Shown here piece by piece: positions 24,778 to 33,077 of a DNA stretch of 64,000 nt. The notes under the pieces are model-generated. The model had not been told where the DNA came from. It worked only from the letters and a program-made list of their open reading frames with translations, and made no database searches. Each line of letters opens with the position of its first letter. Positions within the stretch are counted from its first letter, which is position 1. The stretch covers positions 62,001 to 126,000 of the forward strand of contig MGVC01000008.1 in the NCBI GenBank assembly GCA_001800285.1, read 5' to 3'. The DNA comes from Elusimicrobia bacterium RIFOXYA2_FULL_39_19. Lineage in GTDB: Bacteria; Elusimicrobiota; Endomicrobiia; CG1-02-37-114; XYA2-FULL-39-19. Position numbers and translations under genes: made by a program.

Positions 24778-25556
24778 TATTTATTTTTTACGATAACTCT
24801 TTTGGTTATTCCCTTGGAATCTCCGGCAGCAAGATTTACCAGATATATTCCTGAAGGAACTATTTCTTCATTATAGTTTTTGCCGTCCCAGACTACAGTA
24901 TATTCGCGTTCTTTCAGGGCCAGCTGGTCTTCAGCGAGAGTTTTTACAAATTTTCCTGAAAGCGTAAAGATGCGTACCTTTACTCTTTCGTTTAAATTTT
25001 TGGATTTATATCTGAATTTAGTAATCTGGCCGGCGGTAGGGTTAAAAGGATTGTTGTAATCTATCTGCAGTTCATAAGCGCTTCCGGTAAAAAGTATGTT
25101 TGAAGTAGTGGTTACAAATTTTCCTATAGCAAAAATAGTTACTGTGGATTCTGTGCTGTCATAAAGCATAAGGTCCCAGTAATAGGTGGAGTCATTAAGC
25201 AGAGCGGCGCCCAGGCCGTCTGAATTGTAATTTATGGAAGTTCTGAATTGATTATCACCGAGATTTTGTGTATTTATGCTGTTTGTAGTAAGCCCTACAG
25301 ACCAGATGGGTGAAGCAAAGGGAAGTGCGCTTTCCAGGCTGACCTTTAAGGTAAAAGAAGATACATAAGTAGTACCCGTGGCTGTGTATTCCCAGGAAAG
25401 AATGGGTACTCTGTCTTTAAGCACAACTTCTGTGTTGTCAAGTATACCGTCTACAAAATACTGGTATGTGGATATAGAAACGGGGTAAGCATTTGCAGAT
25501 AAAAACAATAAGACTGGAAGAAGTGCAGTTTTTAAGTAATGTTTAGTTGGTTTCAT
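24777..25556 (-). CDS. Secreted protein with C-terminal FlgD-like Ig module
   Basis: A 259-residue exported protein with a signal peptide (LLPVLLFLSANAYPV). The first ~170 residues form an uncharacterised beta-rich domain resembling an FN3 or Ig-like sandwich (RVPILSWEYTATG, STYYWDLMLYDS). YNNPFNPTAGQ opens the C-terminal FlgD-type module with VWDGKNYNEEIVPSGIYLV, a form often found as a terminal module on secreted proteins of Bacteroidota-like and candidate-phylum bacteria. It overlaps pth by four bases (ATGA) and the OmpA-domain gene by one base, so the three are co-translated. A role with the outer-membrane partner is likely but unproven. Confidence 0.75.
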   Translation of the reverse strand: MKPTKHYLKTALLPVLLFLSANAYPVSISTYQYFVDGILDNTEVVLKDRVPILSWEYTATGTTYVSSFTLKVSLESALPFASPIWSVGLTTNSINTQNLGDNQFRTSINYNSDGLGAALLNDSTYYWDLMLYDSTESTVTIFAIGKFVTTTSNILFTGSAYELQIDYNNPFNPTAGQITKFRYKSKNLNERVKVRIFTLSGKFVKTLAEDQLALKEREYTVVWDGKNYNEEIVPSGIYLVNLAAGDSKGITKRVIVKNK

Positions 25557-26137
25557 GAGTTTATTACTGCAGTGTTTATTTTTTCAATGACTGCCGGATT
25601 ATTTCCGGATTTTACTAATTCATTCAGAAGTTCGGCTGCCCGAGAAACTGTTTTTTTAACTTTTTCTGTTTCGTTTTTTGAAAATCTGCCCAAAACAAAG
25701 TTTTTCGGGTCCTGGTTTTCAAAAGTTGATTTGTCCGGAAGCGGGCCTATGCCTAGTCTCAGCCTGGAAAATTCCTGCGTACCAAGTGTATTGATTATGG
25801 ATTCCAGTCCGTTGTGCCCGCCGCTTGAGCCTTTAAACCTAATTCTCATTTTGCCCAAAGGTATAGAGAAATCGTCGCAGACAACAAGCAAGTCTTCCGT
25901 TTTTGCGTTGAATTTCATTTTTGATTCTTTAAGTGCATTGCCGGAAAGATTCATAAAAGTCAAAGGTTTTAAAAGAACTAAATTTTCATGCTGAGCTGCT
26001 GCTGAGTTTATGGATTTTAAAACTTTAAATTCAATGTCTAACAATTCTGCCAGCTTCTCAACTACAAGAAATCCCATGTTGTGCCGTGTAAACTCGTATT
26101 CTTTCCCGGGATTTCCCAAACCAGCAATTATTTTCAT
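25553..26137 (-). CDS. pth: Peptidyl-tRNA hydrolase
   Basis: A 194-residue enzyme that releases peptides from stalled peptidyl-tRNA. The catalytic set is present: Asn 9 in GLGNPGKEYEFTRHNMG, His 19, Asp in VVCDDFSIPLGKMRIR and Asn in SSGGHNGLESI. A TTG three codons upstream extends the frame, but ATG 26137 matches the family N-terminus (MKIIAGLGNPG). It begins 11 bases after the rplY stop with no clear Shine-Dalgarno sequence, consistent with translational coupling. The rplY-pth pairing is widely conserved in bacteria. Confidence 0.96.
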   Translation of the reverse strand: MKIIAGLGNPGKEYEFTRHNMGFLVVEKLAELLDIEFKVLKSINSAAAQHENLVLLKPLTFMNLSGNALKESKMKFNAKTEDLLVVCDDFSIPLGKMRIRFKGSSGGHNGLESIINTLGTQEFSRLRLGIGPLPDKSTFENQDPKNFVLGRFSKNETEKVKKTVSRAAELLNELVKSGNNPAVIEKINTAVINS

Positions 26138-26148
26138 AAGGCACAAAC

Positions 26149-26871
26149 TCAGCCTTTTTTAGGAGCCTTGGCGTCTGCCTTAGGGGCTTCTTTTTTTCCG
26201 GCATCTTTAGCGCCGGGTGCTGCGGCTTCTGCGCCCTCTTCTTCTTTCTTGCCTTTTGCAATAACTTCCGGCTGGGTTGAGGTAGCTGCTGCGGCATCGG
26301 CAACGGTGGTTTCTTCAACTTTCATAGGAGCAACCACGTTTAACAGTATGGAATCTTTGGTAGTAAGAAACTCAACATTCGGCGGCGGTACGATATCCTT
26401 TAAAATGATGTTGTTGCCGATATTGAGGTTTGTTACGTCAATGTTAATGGCCTTTGGAATGTCGGTAGCAAGGCACCTTACTTTGATTTCTCTAACAACG
26501 TGTTCAAGGATACCGCCCTGAGTTTTCACGCCCGGGCATTCGCCTACAATGTGCACCGGCACAGAAACTTCAATGGTTTTCTTAAGAGAAACAATGTGGA
26601 AGTCAACATGCATGATATTTGAGGTAACTACGTTGTAGTGCACGTCTTTTATAAGCACCAGTTTGGAGGCATCCTCAAGTTTTAGATTTACAAGAGTATT
26701 TCTTCCGGATGCAATAATTTTTCCTATTTCTCTTTCTTTTACGTAAAGATGCTGGGTTGTTTCGCCTGATCCGTACACAATGGCAGGTATCATGCCTTTT
26801 TTACGGGATACTTTTAACTTGCTTTTTGTTTGATTCTCTCTTTTTTGTGTTTCTAATAATACTTCTGCCAT
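26149..26871 (-). CDS. rplY: 50S ribosomal protein L25 / general stress protein Ctc
   Basis: A 240-residue two-domain L25 of the long TL5/Ctc type. The N-terminal 5S-rRNA-binding domain contains SRKKGMIPAIVYGSGETTQHL and VHYNVVTSNIMHVDFHIV. The C-terminal TL5 beta domain includes VPVHIVGECPGVKTQGGIL and NIGNNIILKDIVPP. The last ~50 residues form an Ala/Glu/Lys-rich, low-complexity tail. AAAGGAG lies seven or eight bases before the ATG. It stands between prs and pth, a widely conserved order. Confidence 0.95.
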   Translation of the reverse strand: MAEVLLETQKRENQTKSKLKVSRKKGMIPAIVYGSGETTQHLYVKEREIGKIIASGRNTLVNLKLEDASKLVLIKDVHYNVVTSNIMHVDFHIVSLKKTIEVSVPVHIVGECPGVKTQGGILEHVVREIKVRCLATDIPKAINIDVTNLNIGNNIILKDIVPPPNVEFLTTKDSILLNVVAPMKVEETTVADAAAATSTQPEVIAKGKKEEEGAEAAAPGAKDAGKKEAPKADAKAPKKG

Positions 26872-26947
26872 GATAAATCTCCTTTTTAATATATAGTCTT
26901 TTTTAAAACCGTATGAGGGTTTATTATTCGCAAAAGTTTGAAGCTTG

Positions 26948-27892
26948 TTATACGAAAAGGTTGCTCACAGATTCTTCGTTATGGATTCTCTTTATTGCAT
27001 CTGCAAGAAGTGTGCCGACTGATAAGACAATAATCTTTTTTGAAGGCCTTTTCAGCGGAATGGAATCTGTTACCAATAATCTTTCTATTACCGAATCTTC
27101 AATTCTTTCAATAGCATTTCCGGAAAGCACACCGTGTGAACAGGCGGCAAATACTTTGTATGCGCCCTGTGCTTTAAGTGCAGTAGCGGCATTTATCAGT
27201 GATCCGCCTGTATCAATAAGGTCATCCAGCAAAACGGTGGTTTTATTTTTAACGTCACCTATAATGTTCATGATAGAAGACTGGTTCGGAGCGGGCCTTC
27301 TTTTGTCAATAATTACCAGGCTGGCCTGAAGCCTTTTTGCAAAAGCCCTGGCTCTTTCCACTCCGCCGGCATCCGGGGAAACTATGCATAATTCCTTGTT
27401 TTGGTTTACGAATCTTTTATCTTTGAAAAAACCCAGAAAAACCGGTGTTGCGTAAAGATGGTCTACCGGTATATCAAAAAAGCCCTGTAACTGGCCTGCA
27501 TGTAAATCCATGGCCAATATTCTGTCTATACCGCTGGCTGTTAGCAGATTGGCCACAAGTTTTGCTGTTATGGGCACTCTCGGTTCAGCTTTTCTGTCCT
27601 GCCGGGCATACCCATAATAAGGGATAACTGCAGTAATTCTGTTTGCTGAGGCTCTAAGCAGAGCATCAGTAATGATTGACAGTTCAAGCAGGTTGTCGTT
27701 TACAGGCGGGCAGGTAGGCTGTATGATAAAACAGTCTTTACCGCGGACATTTTCCTCAATTTTTATCCTTATTTCGCCGTCCGCAAACTTACCCACAAAT
27801 ATCTTGCCAAGCTTTATTTTGAGATTTTTTGCTATCTCTCTTGATAGCTCTAGATTGGCATTTCCTGAAAAAACTACTAAATCATTTCTCAT
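26948..27892 (-). CDS. prs: Ribose-phosphate pyrophosphokinase
   Basis: A 314-residue class I PRPP synthetase supplying PRPP for nucleotides, His, Trp and NAD. FSGNANLELSREIAKNL, FADGEIRIKI, YYGYARQDRKAEPRVPITAKL, AMDLHAGQLQGFF and the PRPP loop LLDDLIDTGGSL are all intact. Length is typical. GGAG five bases before the ATG and a 17-bp-spaced promoter make it the first gene of the prs-rplY-pth-secreted protein-OmpA operon on the minus strand. Confidence 0.98.
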   Translation of the reverse strand: MRNDLVVFSGNANLELSREIAKNLKIKLGKIFVGKFADGEIRIKIEENVRGKDCFIIQPTCPPVNDNLLELSIITDALLRASANRITAVIPYYGYARQDRKAEPRVPITAKLVANLLTASGIDRILAMDLHAGQLQGFFDIPVDHLYATPVFLGFFKDKRFVNQNKELCIVSPDAGGVERARAFAKRLQASLVIIDKRRPAPNQSSIMNIIGDVKNKTTVLLDDLIDTGGSLINAATALKAQGAYKVFAACSHGVLSGNAIERIEDSVIERLLVTDSIPLKRPSKKIIVLSVGTLLADAIKRIHNEESVSNLFV

Positions 27893-27924
27893 AAAAACTC
27901 CAAAATTGATTTTTTAGACTTCAA

Positions 27925-27953
27925 ATTCTATCTAAAAAAAATACAAATGTCAA
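27925..27953 (-). promoter_or_regulatory. Sigma70-like promoter of the prs operon
   Basis: On the minus strand TTGACA (27948-27953) and TAGAAT (27925-27930) are separated by 17 bp, upstream of the prs ribosome binding site. Confidence 0.75.
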
Positions 27954-27958
27954 CAAGT

Positions 27959-27987
27959 TTGACAAGGAAAACTATTTTTGGTATAGT
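27959..27987 (+). promoter_or_regulatory. Sigma70-like promoter of tRNA-Thr
   Basis: TTGACA (27959-27964) and TATAGT (27982-27987) are spaced 17 bp apart and lie 31 bp before the tRNA. The -35 box is only five bases from the divergent prs -35 box. Confidence 0.75.
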
Positions 27988-28017
27988 TTGGCATAAAATA
28001 ATCATTATTATTTATAT

Positions 28018-28090
<73 letters not shown>

Positions 28091-28175
28091 TTTCTGCAAT
28101 TTGTTCCTTAAAATATGCGGTTTTTGCTTAAAATAGAGGCTTTAAAGCCATTATTTCAAAGAAAAAGGCCTGAAA

Positions 28176-28556
28176 ATGCCCGGTAGAAAACACAAAAGAT
28201 TTTTTACGGATATTTTGGTTGATTTATTTACTCCTGACGCCTTAACAAATAAGGGCAGAGGAGTTATTATTGACATGAGTATCACCGGCATGGCAATAGA
28301 AACAGAGTCTTTGCTTGATGTGGAAACAGAACTGCTTGTTTACATAAGGCTTCCAAACCATAAAAGTGGCCATCAGTTTTTTGCTGAAATTGTCCGGATG
28401 CAGGATTTTGGAAATTTGCACAGGTACGGATTGAATTATACAAGGATTTCTTTGGCCGAAAAAATAATGTTATTCTTTTTTATCAGAAAGTGGGTCAGGG
28501 AACACAGACTGGAGAATGGGGAAAATGAAAATAAAAAAGCTAAACCCGAAGTTTAA
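28176..28556 (+). CDS. PilZ domain protein
   Basis: A 126-residue single-domain PilZ protein, probably a cyclic-di-GMP receptor. The binding signature is intact: R-x3-R in GRKHKRFF (Arg 4 and 8) and D-x-S-x2-G in IIDMSITGMAIE (near residues 33-38). The C-terminal ~35 residues are a basic/acidic helix. It opens an operon in which the GlmU-like gene begins inside its 3' end, so expression is coupled. Effector output (motility, exopolysaccharide or envelope synthesis) is not deducible. Confidence 0.88.
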   Translation: MPGRKHKRFFTDILVDLFTPDALTNKGRGVIIDMSITGMAIETESLLDVETELLVYIRLPNHKSGHQFFAEIVRMQDFGNLHRYGLNYTRISLAEKIMLFFFIRKWVREHRLENGENENKKAKPEV

Positions 28557-30039
28557 AAGTGTTGCAATAATTCTTGCAGGAGGAAAAGGCAAAAGGATTA
28601 AATCTGAAATTCCGAAAGTGCTTCATTCCTTATGGGGTATTCCTTCAGTTGTTAGGGTTTGTGATGCCGCAGAAAAAGGTTTGGGTTCGCCCAATCGTGT
28701 GGTTGTTGTGGGGATGAAAGCCCAGGAAGTCATGAACCTGGTAGGATCTCAGCCGACAACAATATTTGCCTATCAGAAAATTCAGAAGGGAACGGGCCAT
28801 GCTTTACAGGTGGCGGTTTCAAAAATAAAAAATATGCCGGACGCCACAAATGTTTATGTGTTTCCAGGAGATACGGGTTTACTTGACCCGTTAGTTGTAA
28901 AAAAGTTTAAAAGTGAATTTGAAAAAAGTTCTTCTGCCGCTATGATGCTGACCGGCCAATATGAAGGGCCGATAGAATTAAATATGTACGGCAGAATTGT
29001 CAGAATTCCTTCCGTCGATGGCAGAGGTGAAAGGTCAGGCGGCGATTATCTGAAGGTTGCCGAAATTGTTCAGGCAAAAGATGTTTTAAAGATGCAAAAC
29101 AGTGACGTTCACAAAGTTGTTTATAATAAAAAAATATATAATTTTACAAAACAGCAGCTGCGCGAAACCCGGGAATTTGATTCCGGGTTTTTTGCTTTCA
29201 GGCTTGGACTGCTGAAAAAATACCTGCGGGCTCTCAGGTCCAACAATGTGCAGCATGAGTTGTATATGACCGACATGGTAAAGATATTAAATGATTCCGG
29301 GTATAAAGTTGAGTCTTATTCTATAAAAAATGATTCAAAAGACCTGGGTTATCAGCCCGGTTATTCGCTTTTGGGTTTCAATTCCAGAAGTGAGCTGAAA
29401 AAAATGGAGTCGATTTTAAGGGCAAAGTATTTTGAATTACTAAAAGATGTACTGGCCATAGATAACGAGGAAGATTTTTTCATAGATTCAGAAGTGATAA
29501 AGCAGATTTTAAGGCTTGACCGCACTGGTCTGCCGGTAGACATAACAATAGGTGAAGGCTGCAGTATTTCAAAAAATGTAAAAATAAACCGCGGCGTAAC
29601 AATTGGCAAAAGGGCTGTTTTGGATGGAAATGTAATTATTGGCAAAAGAGTAAAAATAGGCGAAAATGTACAGCTTTCAACTTACCCCGGTCAGAAACTC
29701 ATTATTGGCGATGATACAAAAATTCTTAATAGTAATATCATAAAAGGCAATGTGAAAATAGGAAAAAATGTAGAAGTTGAAACGGGTGTTATTATTACCG
29801 GTAGTAATGAATATCCTGTTGTGATAGGCGATAATTGCATATTAAAAGGCACTACTTATATATTCGGATCAATTATTGAACCGGGTAATTGGGTACAGCA
29901 CTCTGTGCTGGTTAAGAAGTATGTACAAAGATTGCGCAATAAATCAAAAGAAGCGCAGAAAGTAAGGTATATACTGCCACATCCTGAAGGCAGGGATTCC
30001 ATAGTTTCAATAACACAAAGGAATAATAAAAAATCATGA
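28525..30039 (+). CDS. GlmU-like sugar nucleotidyltransferase with left-handed beta-helix, acetyltransferase site not evident
   Basis: About 504 residues. The N-terminal domain has the pyrophosphorylase signature IILAGGKGKRIKSEIPKVLH and FPGDTGLLDP, and GTGHALQ as in GlmU. The C-terminal third is a left-handed beta-helix of hexapeptide repeats (ITIGEGCSISKNVKINRGVT and on). The acetyl-CoA/glucosamine-1-phosphate catalytic segment of GlmU (the conserved His/Asn region near N-x-H-x-S-Y) is not recognisable, so a UDP-GlcNAc-pyrophosphorylase-like or other NTP-sugar activity is safer than full bifunctional GlmU. ATG 28516 is also in frame, but GGAG at 28511-28514 is too close to it; 28525 is favoured. 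It overlaps the PilZ gene by 32 bases and the next gene by four. Confidence 0.75.
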   Translation: MKIKKLNPKFKSVAIILAGGKGKRIKSEIPKVLHSLWGIPSVVRVCDAAEKGLGSPNRVVVVGMKAQEVMNLVGSQPTTIFAYQKIQKGTGHALQVAVSKIKNMPDATNVYVFPGDTGLLDPLVVKKFKSEFEKSSSAAMMLTGQYEGPIELNMYGRIVRIPSVDGRGERSGGDYLKVAEIVQAKDVLKMQNSDVHKVVYNKKIYNFTKQQLRETREFDSGFFAFRLGLLKKYLRALRSNNVQHELYMTDMVKILNDSGYKVESYSIKNDSKDLGYQPGYSLLGFNSRSELKKMESILRAKYFELLKDVLAIDNEEDFFIDSEVIKQILRLDRTGLPVDITIGEGCSISKNVKINRGVTIGKRAVLDGNVIIGKRVKIGENVQLSTYPGQKLIIGDDTKILNSNIIKGNVKIGKNVEVETGVIITGSNEYPVVIGDNCILKGTTYIFGSIIEPGNWVQHSVLVKKYVQRLRNKSKEAQKVRYILPHPEGRDSIVSITQRNNKKS

Positions 30040-30524
30040 AATACCTGGTTTTATTGTTTTCTGTTTGTTTTTTTCTGCTTGGGTTTGTTTATTTTTACAG
30101 GCCGGACCTGATTTTGAAAATCAATGCATTAATGAGAAAAGTATTTTTTGATGATAAAAAAGTGCTTGTCAACAGGAAAAAAGCAGGTATTTTATTGATC
30201 CTTTTTTCTTTAATTCTGTTTTATACATTTTTTTCATTCAGATGTGCGCCACATGAAAATGTAAACAGTGAAATCTATAAGTTCTGGGTAAGTTATTATG
30301 GCGGGAATTATGCCCAGGCAAGAAAAATAAGTGAGAATATTATAAAGTATGACCCGGAAAACAGAACAGCTACACAACAGCTTGCGATGGTGTGTTTTAC
30401 ACTAGGCGACTATAAAAATGCAAATATTTATGCTCAAAGAATCTTAAACGAAAACCCGAATAACAAAAGAATGAGAATTATTCTGGAGACAGCTTCAAAA
30501 AAATCAAATAAAAAAAACCAATGA
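30036..30524 (+). CDS. Small membrane-anchored TPR-like protein
   Basis: A 162-residue protein with two predicted membrane helices (residues ~3-20 and ~50-68) joined by a basic loop. A soluble C-terminal tail follows with at least two TPR-like helical pairs (YYGGNYAQARKISENIIKYD; FTLGDYKNANIYAQRIL). It overlaps the GlmU-like gene and aroE by four bases on each side (ATGA in both cases), so it is part of a tightly coupled operon. TPR proteins usually scaffold other proteins; the partner is unknown. Confidence 0.65.
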   Translation: MKYLVLLFSVCFFLLGFVYFYRPDLILKINALMRKVFFDDKKVLVNRKKAGILLILFSLILFYTFFSFRCAPHENVNSEIYKFWVSYYGGNYAQARKISENIIKYDPENRTATQQLAMVCFTLGDYKNANIYAQRILNENPNNKRMRIILETASKKSNKKNQ

Positions 30525-31357
30525 AAATAAACGGTTCTATAAAAGTAGTAGGTATTTTCGGTTGCCCGATAACCCACACCCTTTCACCTTTCATGCACAA
30601 CAAAGCCTTTGATTTTCTAAAACTTCATTACATGTATCTTCCGTTTCACGTTGAACCAAAAGACCTGAAAACAGCGCTTGAAGGAATAAAATGCCTTAAT
30701 TTTGCAGGATTAAATATTACCGTGCCGCATAAAGAAAATGCACTGAAATACATTGATGAAATTGATGCAGCTGCAGTAAAAATAGGCGCTATAAATACTG
30801 TAGTAATAAAAAACGGTAAATTAAAAGGCTATAATACCGACGGTGCAGGATTTTTAAGGTCATTAAAAAGCGGTTTTAACCCAAAGAATAAAACAGTTTT
30901 AATGCTTGGTGCCGGAGGCGCCGGCAAGGCAGCAGGTGTTGCTCTTTCTGCGGAAAAAATAAAACATTTGTTTATTTACGACCCGGATAAAATAAAAGCA
31001 AAAAACCTTTATTTAAATATAGGTCTGCCAAAAAAGGTAACTATTATTGCTGATAAAACCGGCATGGAAAGAATAGCGGTTAATGCTGATTTGATTATTA
31101 ATACTACACCAGTCGGCATGCACAGCGGGTCTCCATGTGTAATAAATCCGAAATTATTAAACAGAAAAATGTACGTCTATGATGTGATATATAACAGAGA
31201 AACTGAATTGATAAAGTCGGCGAAAAAAGCAGGTTGTAAGCATTCTGACGGGTTGGGCATGTTGTTGTACCAGGGCGTGGCTGCTTTTGAATTATGGACA
31301 GGTAAAAAAGCGCCGGTAAAAGAAATGCACAAAGCCCTGCTAAAGGCACTAAAATAA
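30521..31357 (+). CDS. aroE: Shikimate dehydrogenase
   Basis: A 278-residue enzyme reducing 3-dehydroshikimate to shikimate on the route to aromatic amino acids and folate. The substrate site appears as SPFMHNKAF and GLNITVPHKENAL (catalytic Lys) with NTDGAGF (Asp). The cofactor loop is LGAGGAGKAAG, where the usual GAGGAxR has Lys instead of Arg. The strand after it ends YDPDKIKAKNL rather than the NADP-typical NRT; an acidic residue there suggests NAD rather than NADP preference (inference). It is translationally coupled upstream, and the HD-GYP gene starts after one base. Confidence 0.93.
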   Translation: MKINGSIKVVGIFGCPITHTLSPFMHNKAFDFLKLHYMYLPFHVEPKDLKTALEGIKCLNFAGLNITVPHKENALKYIDEIDAAAVKIGAINTVVIKNGKLKGYNTDGAGFLRSLKSGFNPKNKTVLMLGAGGAGKAAGVALSAEKIKHLFIYDPDKIKAKNLYLNIGLPKKVTIIADKTGMERIAVNADLIINTTPVGMHSGSPCVINPKLLNRKMYVYDVIYNRETELIKSAKKAGCKHSDGLGMLLYQGVAAFELWTGKKAPVKEMHKALLKALK

Positions 31358-31358
31358 A

Positions 31359-33050
31359 ATGACATCTTTAAAAACAAAACTAATAATTTCCTATCTGGTT
31401 TTGGGTGTGATTTCCATTGTTCTTCATATCGGAGTAGGTTTAACATTTGTCCCGATATTGATTATTCTGTTTTTTTTGTCGTTGATAACAGGATATATAT
31501 TTTCTAATAAAATTACTGAATCCATTGACCGGTTTCAGAAATTGATAAATAACGTAAGTTCCGGACACCTGAAAATAGATTTTAATGAACAATCGGCAGA
31601 CGTAATAGACGACGTCAGTGAATCTATAAACAGGATGATATCCGGGTTTTCCGCCTTACTTGAAATTTCCCGCCTTTTAACCAAAGAAACCAGCTTAAAT
31701 AAACTGCTTAACCTGATAATTGATCAAACAACTAAACTTATGGATGCAGAGCGCACAACTCTCTTTCTTTATGACAGTGATACTAATGAGCTTTGGAGCT
31801 ATATAGCTCAGGATCTTGAAATAAAAGAAATTCGCCTGCCATTAGGAAGAGGTATTGCCGGGAATGTGGCGAAGACCGGTAAAATGATAAACATCAGAGA
31901 TGCCTATGCAGACCCGAGATTTGACGATAATCTGGATAAAAATACGGGTTTTAAAACCCGCAGTGTATTGTGTGTGCCTTTATTTGACCATCGCAAAAGT
32001 ATGCTGGGTGTGTTGCAGGTTTTAAATAAAAAAAGCGGTTATTTTCGTGAACATGACGAGTCCTTATTAAATGCACTTGCCTCAAATGCCGGGGTAGCTA
32101 TAGAAAATGCAAGGTTATATGAAGCACAGGAAAATCTTTTCAAGGGATTCATAAAAACTATTGCTGCTGTAATTGATGCGCGAGACCCGGTGACCAGGGG
32201 CCATTCGCAGAGAGTGTCACGCTATGCGGTAGCTTTGGGAAAAGAATTGGGTTTTTCAGAAAATCAGTTAAAGCTATTAGAGTGTGCCGCCATACTGCAT
32301 GATGTGGGAAAAATATCAATACCGGATGCGGTGCTTCAGAAACCCGGTGAATTCACCAAAGAAGAGTATGAAATAGTAAAAAAGCACACCCTTTACACAA
32401 AAGAAATACTGCTTAATATTTATTCATCCAGCGACTTCAGCGAAATTCCTGCTATGGCTTCAAGCCACCATGAAAAACTTGATGGTTCCGGTTACCCGTT
32501 AGGTTTAAAAAGTGAAGCTATTCCCCTGGAATCAAAAATACTTGCAGTAGTGGATGTTTTTGATGCATTGGTGTCCTATGACCGGCCCTATAAACCGGCA
32601 ATGCCGCCGGAAAAAGCTATAGAAATACTAAAAAGCGATACGCTAAAAGGAAAATTTGACAAAAAAATAGTAGACATTTTCATTGACAAAAAACTTTATC
32701 AGATTGAACGCAGGGAATACGTAAGAATTTCCGCAGAACTTTCCATAGAATATAAGGTTTTAAGCTCTGATGAAAAGAGACAGGTGGATTTGTTTAAAAC
32801 TACAACCAAAAATATAAGCGCCATAGGGCTGCAGTTTGAAACAAAAGATACTATTTCAGAAGGTGACTCGCTTGAAATCAGGTTGTTTTTTCATCAGCAT
32901 ACTTTTGATTTGATAGGACGGGTAGTGTGGGAAGAAAAAATCGGCGATAAAAAATCCCTGGGTGTTTCCTTTGAAAATATTGATGCTCATCTTAAAAACC
33001 AAATCTCCGGTTATCTGACAGATTTTAACAAGAAAAAAGTTTACATATAA
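31359..33050 (+). CDS. Membrane GAF / HD-GYP / PilZ cyclic-di-GMP phosphodiesterase
   Basis: A 563-residue signalling protein. Two N-terminal membrane helices (residues ~5-47) are followed by a HAMP-like linker and a GAF domain (~105-250; MDAERTTLFLYDS, RSVLCVPLFD). An HD-GYP domain follows (~265-430) with HSQRVSRYA, ILHDVGKISIPDAVLQKPG and HHEKLDGSGYPLGL; all metal and GYP residues are present. The C-terminal domain (~450-560) is PilZ: RREYVR gives R-x3-R and NISAIGLQFE the N-x-S-x2-G motif. It likely hydrolyses c-di-GMP under control of a GAF ligand, with PilZ sensing the nucleotide. With the PilZ gene at the operon head, this gives two c-di-GMP proteins in one transcription unit. Confidence 0.92.
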   Translation: MTSLKTKLIISYLVLGVISIVLHIGVGLTFVPILIILFFLSLITGYIFSNKITESIDRFQKLINNVSSGHLKIDFNEQSADVIDDVSESINRMISGFSALLEISRLLTKETSLNKLLNLIIDQTTKLMDAERTTLFLYDSDTNELWSYIAQDLEIKEIRLPLGRGIAGNVAKTGKMINIRDAYADPRFDDNLDKNTGFKTRSVLCVPLFDHRKSMLGVLQVLNKKSGYFREHDESLLNALASNAGVAIENARLYEAQENLFKGFIKTIAAVIDARDPVTRGHSQRVSRYAVALGKELGFSENQLKLLECAAILHDVGKISIPDAVLQKPGEFTKEEYEIVKKHTLYTKEILLNIYSSSDFSEIPAMASSHHEKLDGSGYPLGLKSEAIPLESKILAVVDVFDALVSYDRPYKPAMPPEKAIEILKSDTLKGKFDKKIVDIFIDKKLYQIERREYVRISAELSIEYKVLSSDEKRQVDLFKTTTKNISAIGLQFETKDTISEGDSLEIRLFFHQHTFDLIGRVVWEEKIGDKKSLGVSFENIDAHLKNQISGYLTDFNKKKVYI

Positions 33051-33077
33051 CTTATTCTCCTTCCAAAAAACCAAACC

